A stretch of DNA of 64,000 bases from Welwitschia mirabilis (lineage: Eukaryota; Gnetophyta; Gnetopsida; Welwitschiales). The notes below the pieces were generated by a model that saw only the letters and a list, made by a program, of their open reading frames with translations, made no database searches and was not told the origin of the DNA. Made by a program: the position numbers and the translations under genes. Positions 35,661-47,275 of this stretch are shown here, piece by piece; position 1 is the stretch's first letter, and every line of letters starts with the position of its first letter. Location: contig JBOZIK010000001.1 in NCBI GenBank assembly GCA_051453625.1, positions 251,268,726 through 251,332,725 on the forward strand, read 5' to 3'.

Positions 35661-37849
35661 CAAAAACATTACATGATATCAGATAGACAAGTCAAATACG
35701 TCCAATGAATTCTCAATAATGACACCCAAAATCAATTAAAAAAATGTAAAAAATGATGAAAATACATCCTACTCCCCTCTCCTCCCCTCTTCAAACCAAA
35801 GGTGTCAATATGTTTTGTATTACTTAGTTGTAATAAAAAAATTGTGAAACATGCAAAAAATGGAAAAGTAGTTTTTTCAATGGACCCCACATAAGTTAAA
35901 ATTTTGAAGTACTCAAATGGAAAATCTAATCCAGTAGAATCATAGAACATGTTAAACTAATTAGTTTTCTCTAAAGGACTACTACATTTTGACCTAAAAT
36001 TTTTGACAAATCAATTGTAAAAGATAGAGAGTTGAAATTTCCTTGTAAAATGCATAATTTATTATAACTTTTAAAAGATGCAGCAAAATTCAAATATGTA
36101 AGTTCCAAATCAAAGAATATAAGAAATTGATAAACATACATGAAAAGTATGCATCAAAAGGCTAAAAAATAGGAGAAAAAAATTAAAACCAAGAAGGAGA
36201 TAAAATAATACCTCATTTTGAGAAATTTGTAGAAAACTTGGAAATCTGGAAGTGAAATTGACTAAGACAAAATCAAAGGTGATGGAAAGGACTAGGGAAG
36301 TCATCTCTTAAAGGAATGGGTAGAAATGATGAGAAAATAAAGAAAAATAAGGAAAAAGAATTTATGCCATGGTTTTAACACATTGTCATCTAATTGCATC
36401 ATCTAGATAATAACCCTAGTATGAATCTTAGAAAAAAATCAAACTATCATCCTCTTGGTGTCATCTAGATAACTAGGTATATGATAATACTTTGAAAACT
36501 TTTACAAAAATAAAGATGTTAGTTAAGAAAGTTAAGCTTAGATATGATCATTAAGGTATCAAAACTTATCAAAAATCTCAAAAAAAATATAAAATAAGAA
36601 ATAAAATCATGAAAATTAGGATGAAATGAAAAAATTCAAAATAAAAAAAAAACTATGGTTGAAGAAAAAGAACTAACTAGGTTAAAACCTAATAATAAAA
36701 ATTGAATAAATATGTCTAAACTAAAAAGTAAAACAAGAGAAAGCATAGAACTCCTAAAAAGTATAAGGAATCTCATAAAAGCTATAAAACATAAAAGAAT
36801 CTCTATTGAATTCTAATTATTAAATGAAAATGATATTGTATGAACAAACATCAAGAAAATTACTAAATGATAAGCTCCTTTGTAAAGAATAAAAAATGCA
36901 AAAACAACTTTAAAATAACAAACTTAAAAATCAAAAAAAGGTAAAAAAAATAGACATAAGGAACAAGGAGAATATTGCTTACCTATCTTAAATTATAACT
37001 TAGCAAACCCAAAAGAAAGACATCATAAATCCACTTGAGTAAAAATGCATGATAGAATATAAAAACTCCATAAAGTTTTACTTGAAAAAGTAGTGATTAT
37101 GATAATATCAAAAATAAGTGCTTAGAATAATAAATAATAATATCAAAAGCTACTAAAAAATGAATCACCTACTAAAACCTCACAAATACATTTGAATCCT
37201 CAAAAGTAAAATGATCATGTGGGAATACTAAGAGCCTAAGAAACAAGCAATGCTTTTGATGATACTAGGAACACCATTAATCCTGTAGCCTTAAAGTTTA
37301 TTCAACTATTCCATGATAAGAGAAGAGTAATCATAGTCAAAGAAGTAAAGACCCATGAAGCATGACCAACTAGCCTTCTAATAAAGTTTCCATACCTACC
37401 AACACTGCCAAAGGTTCCTTTCATAAAAATTTATCTGAGTGCAATAAGACATCATGATGACTATGTATTTTCTTTACAATAGATTATGATAATCACACAC
37501 TCAAAAAGATGAAGGTGAGTAAGTGAGATGAAAGATAGAAAAAACACTTCTAAATAGCTAAATACCTTACACTATTAAAAAATAAATGAGCACAAAGCCT
37601 AAGGCATATTCTTTTCAAATGAAGTTCATAGACATGTAAATGTCTCAAGATTAGGTAAATTAAATCTTATCATTTATAAAAATTCCCAAATATGAATACT
37701 AGTCATGAAAACTTCATAAAGCAACACATAAGTTTAGTTTAAAACATAATAAAATGACATCATAACATCCACTAAAGAAATAAGCTAAGAAAGAATTCAG
37801 ACAATGATAGGGTGGAATTCCTCCTCATTAAGGGTAACCTTTAAAACAA

Positions 37850-38990
37850 GTGCTTCTACCATGTTTATAATTGCATTAGAAGGTCTTTTATATAGTTTTA
37901 ACCATTATCCATTAACTTTTTAAATATCCTTAGTCTTTAAGTCAAAAATCTCAATAGATCCATTAGAATGCACTTTCTTTATAAGATAAGGACCTAACCA
38001 TTTAAAAGTCAACTTGTTATTCAAAATATGTACTCTATTATTGTATAAAAAGATAAGTTGATTAGGTTAAAACTTTTTATAAAGTAACTTTATATCATGT
38101 TTGAACTTACCTTGGGCTTTATAGATTAATTAATGATTTATAGCATGAGTATGTTTTTTATCAAGGTAATTTAATTGGACTAATCTATGTTTAACATTTT
38201 TATGAAGGTCTATAAGATTAAGTTGATAAGAATCATGATAAGAATTATAACACATATCAATAGGTAAAATACAAACTTTTCCATACACAAGTTCATAAGG
38301 TGAAAAATCAAGAGAATTTTGCTAAGTAGTATGGTAAGACCAAAGAACATGGTAAAGCTTAGAAGGTCAAAATTTCTTATTAAAAGAGACAAGTATTTTT
38401 TACATTTTCTTAATTTCTCTATTTGCATTTTTATCTTATTCATGGGTCTAAGGATGATAAGCATAAGCTGCTCTACATTCTATTCCAATGGATAAAAGAA
38501 GTTTCCTAAAAAGTTAATTTATAAAATACGTTCCTTAGTTACTAATGATAATCCTAGAGAAACCAAATCATTGAAAAATATGAGTTCTAAGAAAAGCACA
38601 AACAATTTAGAAATCATTTAAAGAAGTAGGAATAGCTTCAACTTATTTAATAACATAATCTACAGCACTAAAATCTAATTTTTGCTATGAGAAGATGGAT
38701 GAATAGGGCTTGTAAAATTAATAACCCAATAATCAAAAGTTTTAAATTTAAGAATAAGTCTAAGAGAAATCTCTTGAGCATGAATAAGGCTACCATAATG
38801 CTAACAAGTATCACACCTTCTAGCAAAATCAAAAGAATCCTAAAAAGAGTAGGCTAATAAAACCTAGAGTGAAGAATTATTATAGTTATTTTTTATTCAC
38901 AAAAATAACCTCCACAAATATCACCATGACAAAGATTAAGGATATTAGATTTTTCCTAATCAAGCATGTTTTCGCATAATTTGTCTTTAC
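37850..38990 (-). pseudogene. D integrase relic
   Basis: The minus strand reads, in order: FDFARRCDTC (second half of the HHCC zinc finger) near 38,800-38,835; core fragments around 38,640-38,730; an 84-codon ORF at 38,210-38,464 that covers the end of the core (MNKIKMQIEKLRK). The C-terminal block is KLTFKWLGPYLIKKVHSNGS at 37,960-38,015, the GPY/F-like module typical of gypsy integrases. It is very close to the same module in E (53,039-53,090). Stops throughout. Confidence 0.85.
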
Positions 38991-39126
38991 ACCTATGATA
39001 CAGATATGGCTCTATCCATTTATAGTTATCTATTTTATGGAGAAATGATTTGCATTGATTATAAGTCTAATATTGTGGTTTTTTAATAGTAATAAGGTAA
39101 TTAACAATAGTAGCATATTAAGGAGA

Positions 39127-39385
39127 NNNNNNNNNNNNNNNNNNNNNNNNNNNNNNNNNNNNNNNNNNNNNNNNNNNNNNNNNNNNNNNNNNNNNNNNNN
39201 NNNNNNNNNNNNNNNNNNNNNNNNNNNNNNNNNNNNNNNNNNNNNNNNNNNNNNNNNNNNNNNNNNNNNNNNNNNNNNNNNNNNNNNNNNNNNNNNNNNN
39301 NNNNNNNNNNNNNNNNNNNNNNNNNNNNNNNNNNNNNNNNNNNNNNNNNNNNNNNNNNNNNNNNNNNNNNNNNNNNNNNNNNNNN
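39127..39385. other. assembly gap, 259 N
   Basis: Lies between D RNase H and integrase. ORFs that cross it are artefacts. Confidence 0.99.
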
Positions 39386-39571
39386 ATCTAAGCATATTAA
39401 GGTAAAGATAATTGCTAATATTTCCTTCTCTATAGTAGTATAATTCATTTGAGTTATAGATAAAATTTTACTATGATAAGATATAACTTTAAAATCATTT
39501 CCATAGTTTTGACAAAGTGCCCCACCCATGGTAAAATTACTAGCATCACACATTAATTCAAAATCTTTTTC
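39386..39571 (-). pseudogene. D RNase H relic
   Basis: Minus-strand frame with CDASNFTMGGALCQ, then VISYHSKILSITQMNYTTIEKE and LAIIF, the standard gypsy RNase H blocks (C-D-A-S-x-x-x-x-G, then Q-x-N-Y-x-x-x-E-K-E). No stop in about 55 codons, which makes it the best-preserved coding piece of D. It runs into the gap at 39,385. Confidence 0.9.
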
Positions 39572-40560
39572 TTAATTGGGTTCCTTTATAATAGGAGCAT
39601 AAGAAAGTTTACATTTAAGTCTATCGAAAGCAAGATGATAAAAATTATAATAACTAATAAAGGTTATAACATATTTTACATTGATTAGGTAATTTAGGTT
39701 TTGAATGATATCAACCTTTCCAAGGTCTCTCATAATCCTCTTTTTTAAAATATGGTAACCTAAAATAATTTCACTTTCAATTAAAAATAAACTCTTTTTC
39801 CAACTCAAATGTAGATCACTAAAAATGCATCTATTAAGGAATCTTTAATTTTTTTAAATATTTGTTCAAAACTTTTAGCATAAATAGAAAAGTCATTCAC
39901 AAAAATTTCTATTAAATCCTCTAATATATCAAAAAAAATACCCATCATAGAACATTAAAAGTACCAAGACTATTACAAAGTCTAAAAGGCATGCATCAAA
40001 AAGAAAAAGTATCAAAAGGTAAAGTGAAAGTAGTTTTAGCCTGATTCTCATTAGTTATACAAACATGATTATAACCATTATATCCATCAAGAAAATAATA
40101 AAAAGTGTATCCTTATATTCTATGAAGTATCTGATTAAGAAAAGGTAAAGGACAATGATCTTTTTTGGTTAGTTCATTTAATTTTCTAAAATCAATGAAC
40201 ATCCTCCATTTCACATCTTTCATAGGTACTATTTTAAAGGAATAACTCACTTACTATCAGCTATGGCATAAATAATTTTAGCATCCATTAATTTTATGAT
40301 TTTATCTGTAACAACTTGCTTAACTACTAGATTAATTCTATGTTAAGGTTGTCTAATAGGCTTTACATTATCCTTAAGGTAGACTTTATGGTGAATAGTT
40401 TAGGTAGAAATGATTATAAAATATTTATGAGACCAAGAAAATTCATTTATTTTAAATTGCAAAAGAGAGATTAAGCTCGATTCTTATTGAGGGAAATGTT
40501 TTTCATTAATTATCAAAGGTTTATTCTAATCATTGCATAGATTGATGTATTTTAGTCCAC
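39572..40560 (-). pseudogene. D reverse transcriptase relic
   Basis: Minus-strand blocks in order: VPMKDVKWRMFIDFRKLNEL with TKKDHCPLPF at 40,130-40,235, GYNGYNHVCI with ENQAKTTFTLPF and MPFRLCNSLGTFNV at 39,950-40,090. The catalytic box is FVNDFSIYA at about 39,880-39,905: the first Asp of the usual V-D-D is Asn, explained by one G-to-A change. KKEDYERP and related thumb-region pieces lie at 39,700-39,760. Frame intact only in short runs. Confidence 0.87.
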
Positions 40561-40989
40561 AGGTAAATGTTTTTATATTTAGACTTAAAATCAGATTTTT
40601 ATTTTCTATTAAATTTTTAGGAAAATGCACTATCATCTCAGACTATTATCTAGACATCAGTAGTAAACGACCATCCTCAAAATAAAAAATATTAGTTTTG
40701 CTTAGATCTCGAACTTTTGTACAATTAACAAACTCAATATTTCTACTCTCCAGATCTAAATAATTATCAAAATTAAGTTGATCTTCATCAAAAGTATTCA
40801 AGTAATTTTCTTCAAGTTGATCATCAAACACAGTTGGTTCATAAATCATTAACCATCTTTCTTCAAGTGGACAGTGTTATAAAAATAAACTTGGCTTCAT
40901 TTCTTCTTCCACATTTAGATCATTATTTAAATCTTTTTTAGTAGCCTCAAACACTCTTATTGAAAACTTCTTATTATCTAAATGACACT

Positions 40990-41295
40990 TCATCAATCAT
41001 GTTCTTATATCTATAATACAATGTGATATTTATCAAAAAGATCTACCTATAAGTAAAGGATAACCATCATTATATTCAATTTTTATTATAACAACATCAA
41101 TGGGGTATAATTATTCTTAAATTTTAATGACTAAATCCTTAATCATGCCTAAAGATTTCTTAATAGATATATTTACTAATTTTAAAACAATCCTTATAGG
41201 CTCTATTCTTCTTTTCAGCCTAAGTTGTTAACAAATGTGTAAGAGTATAATGTTGACACTAGTTCTAATATCAATCAAGACTTTCTTTATTCTTA
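40990..41295 (-). pseudogene. D aspartic protease relic
   Basis: The minus strand has LIDIRTSVNIILLHIC at 41,230-41,280, corresponding to the DTGAS motif with T and G changed. About 60 codons later DGYPLLIGRSF is the I-L-G-R-x-F flap-end motif of gypsy proteases. The spacing between the two matches the family. Catalytic triad is destroyed. Confidence 0.78.
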
Positions 41296-41900
41296 TATGT
41301 CCTTCCAAAGTGACACTAATAGTTGCTATCTCCAAATCTTTAAACTTTAAACATTTCTAAAAAACTAAGTTGTTAATAGATTGAGCTAAGAAGACTTTAC
41401 TAGAAATGGATCATTTTTATTTTTTCCCTAATTAGATCTTTCCACAACTTAGAATACTTAGGGTTTTCTTACAAAAGTTTCTAAAATGATAAATTGATAC
41501 TCACATTTTGCATTAAGTCTTTAAGATATTCATCAAAGGTAAGATTTGTATTCAATCTATCAAGCCAAGAAGTAGCAGGTCTCTTATGAGAAGAAATTTT
41601 TTTTTTCGTTGCTTAAATGAGAAGGAAAAGAATGATTTTACAAAATTTTTATATCCTTTTATTCATTATTTTTATCACTTTAAGATGTTAAAGCATCACG
41701 AGTAGGAGGTTTTAGCATATTTACATTACTTGTTATAACGTTACACTCTTTTTCAACTTTATTTGGATTTGGTAGAGGTTGTTTGACAAGTAATCCTCAT
41801 GGTATTTTATTACCAAGCATGGTTTATTGCAAACTACTTAAAAGATTCTCAATGTTGGAGTTTATTCTTTTTTGTGTTTTTCTCAACTCATTAATGGAAT
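41296..41900 (-). other. D linker between gag and protease
   Basis: AT-rich minus-strand coding remains with no readable motif. In Athila/Tat elements this spacer is usually poorly conserved. Confidence 0.4.
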
Positions 41901-43021
41901 TTCTAAGTGTATCACCTTGGTTTTGTGAGTTAGATAAGCTTGCTTGATTATTTGAGTTATTTGTTTAGAAATTTGCATTATCAAATATTTTTCTAAATGG
42001 TTAGAAATTAGGATGATTTTTTGAAAAATTTTTAAAATTATATTATCCATTCATCTAAGGTTGAAAGTTGTTGTGATTTTGGATTTGACTTTAGTTTTGG
42101 TTTTGATTAAAGTTTGAAGATCTTTGATCAAAGCACATACTTCTTCATAAATTATTTCTCTATATGTTGGTAATAAAAGACATTCTTTCATCACATGATN
42201 NNNNNNNNNTAAATCATAAGTTAGAGCTACAATCACACTCTTCTTTGTTGTCACCTTTGCATTTAAAATCATTTGAGTATATTTTTCTAAAGTAAAGGTG
42301 AAATCCTTAATGATATTGGTTAGTTATTTTTCAATCTTTACTTATTATTTTTCTTGCTTAACCTCCTTAAGATTTTTAATGGTTTGACATACTATTTAAT
42401 TTTCTCTAGATGAGGGTGTAGGCCAAGTTTGACTCACTTTTACTAACTCTTTCAATACTCTTCATCCACATGGAAAATTAACAAGTTACTTAGTTTAACT
42501 GTTGAATCCACTATAAAAGTAGTTTACCAATTCTTCTTAAGAAAAAGTATCTACAGAGCTCAAATGTAAAGTAAGGTAAAAGTTTTCATAGGTAGAGGCA
42601 TAATCTTAATTAGGCTATTATTAGAAGTTAGTTACTTCTTTCTTACATTTTCTAATGATAGTTTCACTCATAAATCTCTTAATGAAAGCTTTTTAAACTT
42701 GACTCTAAGTTTATAGACTCTTATGTAGATTCGTTCTTAATCAAAGTTTATCTTTATCTTTTAAAGTCATGGAAAAAATGATCGTGTAAGTTCTATCACT
42801 TATTTTTTCTTGCCATTTTCTAAAGTAAGCACTAATTATTTAATGTCAGCAATGTGTTGTAAAGGATCTTCGTCATATTCACCACTAAAAATGGGATAAG
42901 CATTTAAATTTCTAAGTTTGACATTATCATTAGGAGATAAATCAAAAGGGGTTTGGATTTCACAATTTTTATTAGATATAAGCTCTCTAAGGATAATGTT
43001 AGCATTAGGATTTTTTGACAT
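41900..43021 (-). pseudogene. D gag relic
   Basis: A Met at 43,021 opens a 61-codon minus ORF. It reads MSKNPNANIILREL near its start and FSGEYDEDPLQHIADI near its end, the latter typical of gypsy Gag N-terminal regions (F-x-G-x-x-x-E-D-P-x-x-H). The retrotrans_gag core follows in broken frames. A CCHC-like knuckle remnant (HVMKECLLLP at about 42,170-42,200, next to a 10-N gap) ends a 73-codon ORF at 42,051-42,272. Confidence 0.8.
42200..42209. other. assembly gap, 10 N
   Basis: In the D gag knuckle region. Confidence 0.99.
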
Positions 43022-43099
43022 AATTGTAGGGATTCTAATAACAAAGGGCGAATGGGGCGAAGCAACATGCTTTTGCTTTTATGAAAAACTAGACATATT

Positions 43100-43793
43100 T
43101 AAGAAATGATTTTCTTCTAAACTGCCATCTAAAAAATCTTTTAAAAAATTTCTTTTGTAAGATTATATTTTGAAACAATAAATGTAGAAATTTTTATAAT
43201 TTTTAAAATTTTCATACCTTTAGTGTGTGTACCTAAGTTAAATTTGAAGTCAATCAAACCTTCTCAGATGTTTTCCTCTATGAGCAGCCACTCTTTCTGA
43301 TATTTTTCTTTCTTACCAAATTTTATCATGTCCCAGCATGTTCAGTTTTTATGTTCAATGCATTTCATTCCTATACTCATCTAGACGATATGTCTGGATG
43401 ACAGAAAACAAAAAAAATATAAAAAATAAAAAATGCAGAAAATAGAAGCATAAAATAATATACACTGAAAACACTAAAAATAGACTATTGTTCTCCTGAG
43501 TCATCTAGATAATAGAAGGGATTAAAGCCCTAATTTTTTTAAGGAAGTAAACAACTAAAAAAACCTGAAGGCACATAGGTTGTCATTGTTACATATCATC
43601 TGGATGATGGAGTAGATAACAAAGTGTTTATTTCGGAACTCAAAACAGGAATTGTGGAAAGAAAAACCTATGCTACTTTAGCTAAAAGTATAGTGCTAAT
43701 ATAGAGAATATCCAAACTAATATCAAAACACTCACCTAAGAAAAATAATCCTTAAATTTTTAGTAGTTTTTATTAACAATGGTACTGTGATGT
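43100..43793 (-). repeat. D leader, copy 1 (between LTR b and gag)
   Basis: Non-coding leader containing a PBS at 43,770-43,788. Repeated almost in full at 44,974-45,788. Carries four tcatctagatga-type words (43,378-43,610). Confidence 0.8.
43770..43788 (-). promoter_or_regulatory. D primer binding site, copy at LTR b (tRNA-Asp type, decayed)
   Basis: Minus strand reads agtaccattgttaataa, alignable with the tRNA-Asp-type site TGGCGCCGTTGCCGGGGA mostly through transitions. Weaker than the copy at LTR c. Confidence 0.5.
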
Positions 43794-44870
43794 TACAGGG
43801 TATATTTATGCAAATATTATGCTCCTAAGAAGATCCTGTAATTTACAAATAGATATAGATTTTTTCATAATACAACACACTAATATAGATAGGAGTGGAC
43901 TTGAATGTCATAATCTGTCAAAGGCATTAGGCTCCAAGAAATAAAATTCATTTCAAGATGAAACACTTACATACTTAACAAAAAAAATAGAATGTAATGC
44001 AGAAAATGACAATGCAAACAATCTTATGCAAAGTTAATCTAAGAAAGATAAGATAATGCACCTGAACTAATAATGATCAATCTTGACAAAGATTATCCTT
44101 ATAATTTCTATCACTTAAGAAGCTGTCATGGAATTCAAAGCAACATGAACTATAAGGATAAGTAACAATAAGCATAGAAAAATAGAAAAGAGTTCTTTGA
44201 ATTAATTTGAAATCAACATTTGTGTTACAAAGTAGCCACATCTTAGTGGAGGAAGTACAACCCAATACCAAGGAAGACGTCTCTCTACAACTCCAATGGA
44301 TAAATATCTGATCCTTCGATCTACTGTTATGATAATTTTTAGTGTAAGGACAAGCAAGAGTTGAGGATAAAGTTAATACTTATTAATAAAAATAAACTCA
44401 CAAATTAAAAAAAAAATGTAGGTATAATCCTCATAATTGCACAAGAAACATAGAGATAATTGGCAAAAGTTAGGTTAAGTTTAGTGAAGCATTATTTTAG
44501 ATGTCAGTCTACTAGTTGTCCAGACAATACAAGAGACGATGCCATCTCATAAGAATTCCATATCATCTACCAAATTAATTCTAGTTAACATCCTTATTGG
44601 ATTAAATATTCTATCATCCATACAATCATCTGGACGATGAGATGGATGATAGGATTTTTACAGGTATCCATGTAATGCATCAATCTTAATGTTTGCAGGA
44701 AGTTTACTTCAAAATAGGAAATACTGTAAACTACTTTAAATGCTATAAAATGTCATAAAGTTTACATGTTTTTGTATCTTTCATCTCAGGTCTCCATTAT
44801 CATAGAAATTTAACATAAACCTATCTAATATCCTACAAAACTACTTGAAATACCTTATCAAATATATGCA
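43794..44870 (-). repeat. D LTR b (middle LTR)
   Basis: Homologous to LTRs a and c. On its upper side it is followed by agt and then Ns. The same agt follows LTR a, where the element's interior ends, so LTR b once stood 3' of another interior. Confidence 0.87.
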
Positions 44871-44873
44871 AGT

Positions 44874-44973
44874 NNNNNNNNNNNNNNNNNNNNNNNNNNN
44901 NNNNNNNNNNNNNNNNNNNNNNNNNNNNNNNNNNNNNNNNNNNNNNNNNNNNNNNNNNNNNNNNNNNNNNNNN
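44874..44973. other. assembly gap, 100 N
   Basis: Between LTR b and the second leader. Exactly 100 N, the usual placeholder for unknown length. Confidence 0.99.
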
Positions 44974-45526
44974 CAATGAATTAGATATATTAAAAAATTA
45001 ATTTTATTCTAAACTATCATTAAAACAATCTTTTAAAAAATGTTCTTTTACAAATTAAATTTTGAAGTAATAAAAGTAGAAATTTTTAGAATTTTTGAAA
45101 CTTGCATAATTTTGGTGTACATACCTAAGTTAAAATCAAAGTCAACTAAATCTTCTCGGATGTTTTTCTCTATGAACAAACACTCTCTCTAATATTTTTT
45201 TTTCTTACAAGATTTTCTCAAGTCTTAGCATGTTCAATTTTAATGTTTAATATGTTTCATCCCTGTGGTCATTTAGACAATAGTCTGGCTGACAGAAATC
45301 ATAGATGAAAAAAAAAATGTAAAAAATAAAAGCATAAAGAATAGATTAAAAAAACATAGAAAGAAAACTATCATCTTCTTGAGTCATCTGGATGATATAA
45401 GTGTTAATAGATAAACCATAAAAACTTTTAAGAAAGTGAAGAACTGAAAAACTCATGGCATAGAAGCTGTCATCGCCACAAGTCATCTAGATGATGAAGT
45501 GAATGATAATGTATTTATCTTTTAGA

Positions 45527-45626
45527 NNNNNNNNNNNNNNNNNNNNNNNNNNNNNNNNNNNNNNNNNNNNNNNNNNNNNNNNNNNNNNNNNNNNNNNNNN
45601 NNNNNNNNNNNNNNNNNNNNNNNNNN
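45527..45626. other. assembly gap, 100 N
   Basis: Inside the second D leader. Confidence 0.99.
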
Positions 45627-45764
45627 TTAGACACATAAATAAAATTGCAAAAAGATAAACCTATGCTACTGTAACTAAAAATATAGTTCTGCTACAAGAA
45701 AACATTTAAATTGATATCCAAATACTCACTTGAGCAATGATAACTCTCAAACTCCAAGCAAGCT

Positions 45765-45783
45765 TCCTCGATAATAACACCAA
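45765..45783 (-). promoter_or_regulatory. D primer binding site, copy at LTR c (tRNA-Asp type)
   Basis: Minus strand reads ttggtgttattatcgagga. Compared with the Athila/Tat-type site TTGGCGCCGTTGCCGGGGA, 12 of 19 bases match and all seven differences are C-to-T or G-to-A. It lies 5 bases from the LTR end. Confidence 0.72.
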
Positions 45784-45788
45784 GATGT

Positions 45789-46871
45789 TGTAGTGCATAT
45801 TTGTGCAAATAATTAAGCTCATGAATATTTTATTATTTACAAATAAAATAGACATTTAACATGAAAAACTAATATAAATAGAAGTGAACTTGAATGTCAT
45901 AATCCATTGAAGGTATAGGCTAGAAGAAAGAGAATTAATTTCAAAATGAAACACTTACATATTCTAATAACAGAAGTAGAATGCAATGTAAGAAATCACA
46001 ACACAAACATATTATACAAAGTTAATCTAGAAAAGAAAAAGGATAATGCACCTAAACTAATAATGATCAACTTTGACAAAGTTTTTCCTCATAACCTATA
46101 TGACTTAAGAAACTATCATGGAATCAAAAGTAATATAAACTATGAGGGATAAGTAACACAATAAGCATAGGAAAAATAAAAGAGTTATTTGTATTAATCT
46201 TAAGCCAACATCCATGTTACAAAGTAGCTACACCTTAATAGAGAAAGCATAGCCAACATCAAGGAAGACGTCTTTCTGTAACTACAAAGGATGAATCTCC
46301 GGTCGTTGGATCTCCTATCACAATAATTTCTAGTACAAGTGAAGATAAGCAGGAATTAAAGGCAAAATTGATAGTTATTGACAAATAGACTAACAAACAA
46401 CAAAATAGACAAATAAATGTGGGTATAACCCTAATACTCATGCAAGAAATACAAAGAAAAATGGCAAAACTTAGGTGAATGTTTAATGAAGCATTATAAT
46501 AGATGTCATCTTGTTGATTGTTTGGATGATACAGGGGATAACACCATCTCATAAAAATTCATATCATCTACCAATTTGATTGTATTCATCATTCTCATTG
46601 GCTTAACCATTTTATTATCCATACAATTTTCCAGATAATGAGGTAGACAATAGGATTTCTACAAGTTTTCATGTAATTCATTAGCCTCAATGTTTATAGA
46701 AAGTTTTCTTTAAAATAGAAAATATAATAAACTACTCTAGATGTTGCAAAATGTTATGGAGATTACATGTTTTTGTATCTTTCATCTTAGCTCTCCATTA
46801 TCATAGAAATCTAGCATAAACCTATCTAATATCTTGCAAAACTACTCAAAATACCTTATCAAATATATGCA
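45789..46871 (-). repeat. D LTR c (outer 5' LTR)
   Basis: Plus-strand view: starts tgtagtgcatatttgtg and ends atatgca. Homologous to a and b over 1,083 bases. Beyond it (atttggttac) C sequence resumes, not D interior. Confidence 0.88.
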
Positions 46872-47275
46872 ATTTGGTTACATAAAAGTAGTAGAAGAAG
46901 AAGATGATCCAAATTCTAAAAAATAATTTGAGAAATAGGAAGAGAAAGAATCAGATTAGTTGTCTAACTTTTGGTGTAATCAGATTAGTTGTCTCATTTT
47001 TGGTGTTGTTATTGTCTTTTCTTACTACTATTTTCTCTTCTTTATCATTAATATCAAAAGGGGATAAAAAGAGTCTATAAAATTAGTTTTGATTAGTTGT
47101 TTTCACATGATTATCTTTTAGTTGTACTACATAAACTTGTTAATATAAATGAATATCTATGTTAATTATCTCACTTATTAATGAATGATATATTTCCCAT
47201 GGACTATGCTTTTAAAAGTTTATTTAACTAGCTCTTTTTGCAAAACCATTATGAATGCTTATTCTAAATAAACAT
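46872..47275 (+). other. C sequence after D: end of post-pol region
   Basis: Acidic and Lys-rich coding remains (ggtagtagaagaagaagatg and on) followed by a ttttggtgt and aaaaggggat region, as commonly seen between the last ORF and the 3' LTR of Sirevirus-type elements. A unit of about 30 bases beginning atcagattagttgtct is present twice in tandem at 46,948-47,009. Confidence 0.5.

Larger units (their letters stand above)
33808..37795 (-). other. D post-pol region (env-like position)
   Basis: Four kb between integrase and 3' LTR, as in Athila-type elements that carry an env-like ORF here. Mostly AT-rich and unreadable. A 79-codon minus ORF at 35,111-35,350 and flanking minus-strand frames up to 35,660 give charged peptides that I could not assign. 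Words of the tcatctagatga type recur at 34,030, 36,400 and 36,465. An AT microsatellite lies at 34,284-34,302. Confidence 0.5.
44974..45788 (-). repeat. D leader, copy 2 (between LTR c and gap)
   Basis: Duplicates 43,100-43,793, including the segment next to gag, the tcatctggatgat words and the PBS. Contains a 100-N gap at 45,527-45,626. Confidence 0.82.
32725..46871 (-). mobile_element. Ty3/gypsy retrotransposon D (Athila/Tat-like), nested in C, with an extra LTR and leader
   Basis: Minus-strand element. Reading downwards from 46,871: LTR c, leader, gap, LTR b, leader, gag, protease, RT, RNase H, integrase with GPY/F-like end, a 4-kb post-pol region, and LTR a. The PBS matches a tRNA-Asp-type site with transitions only. 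The long post-pol stretch, PBS type and protease/RT motifs fit the Athila/Tat group. The three LTRs are 1,083, 1,077 and 1,083 bp. C post-pol sequence flanks both ends. Confidence 0.85.

Noticed and set aside
32720-46871. Target site duplication of D (gctat against gcaat)
   Set aside because: Four of five bases match, but only if the LTR end is shifted inside the shared tgca; not reliable.
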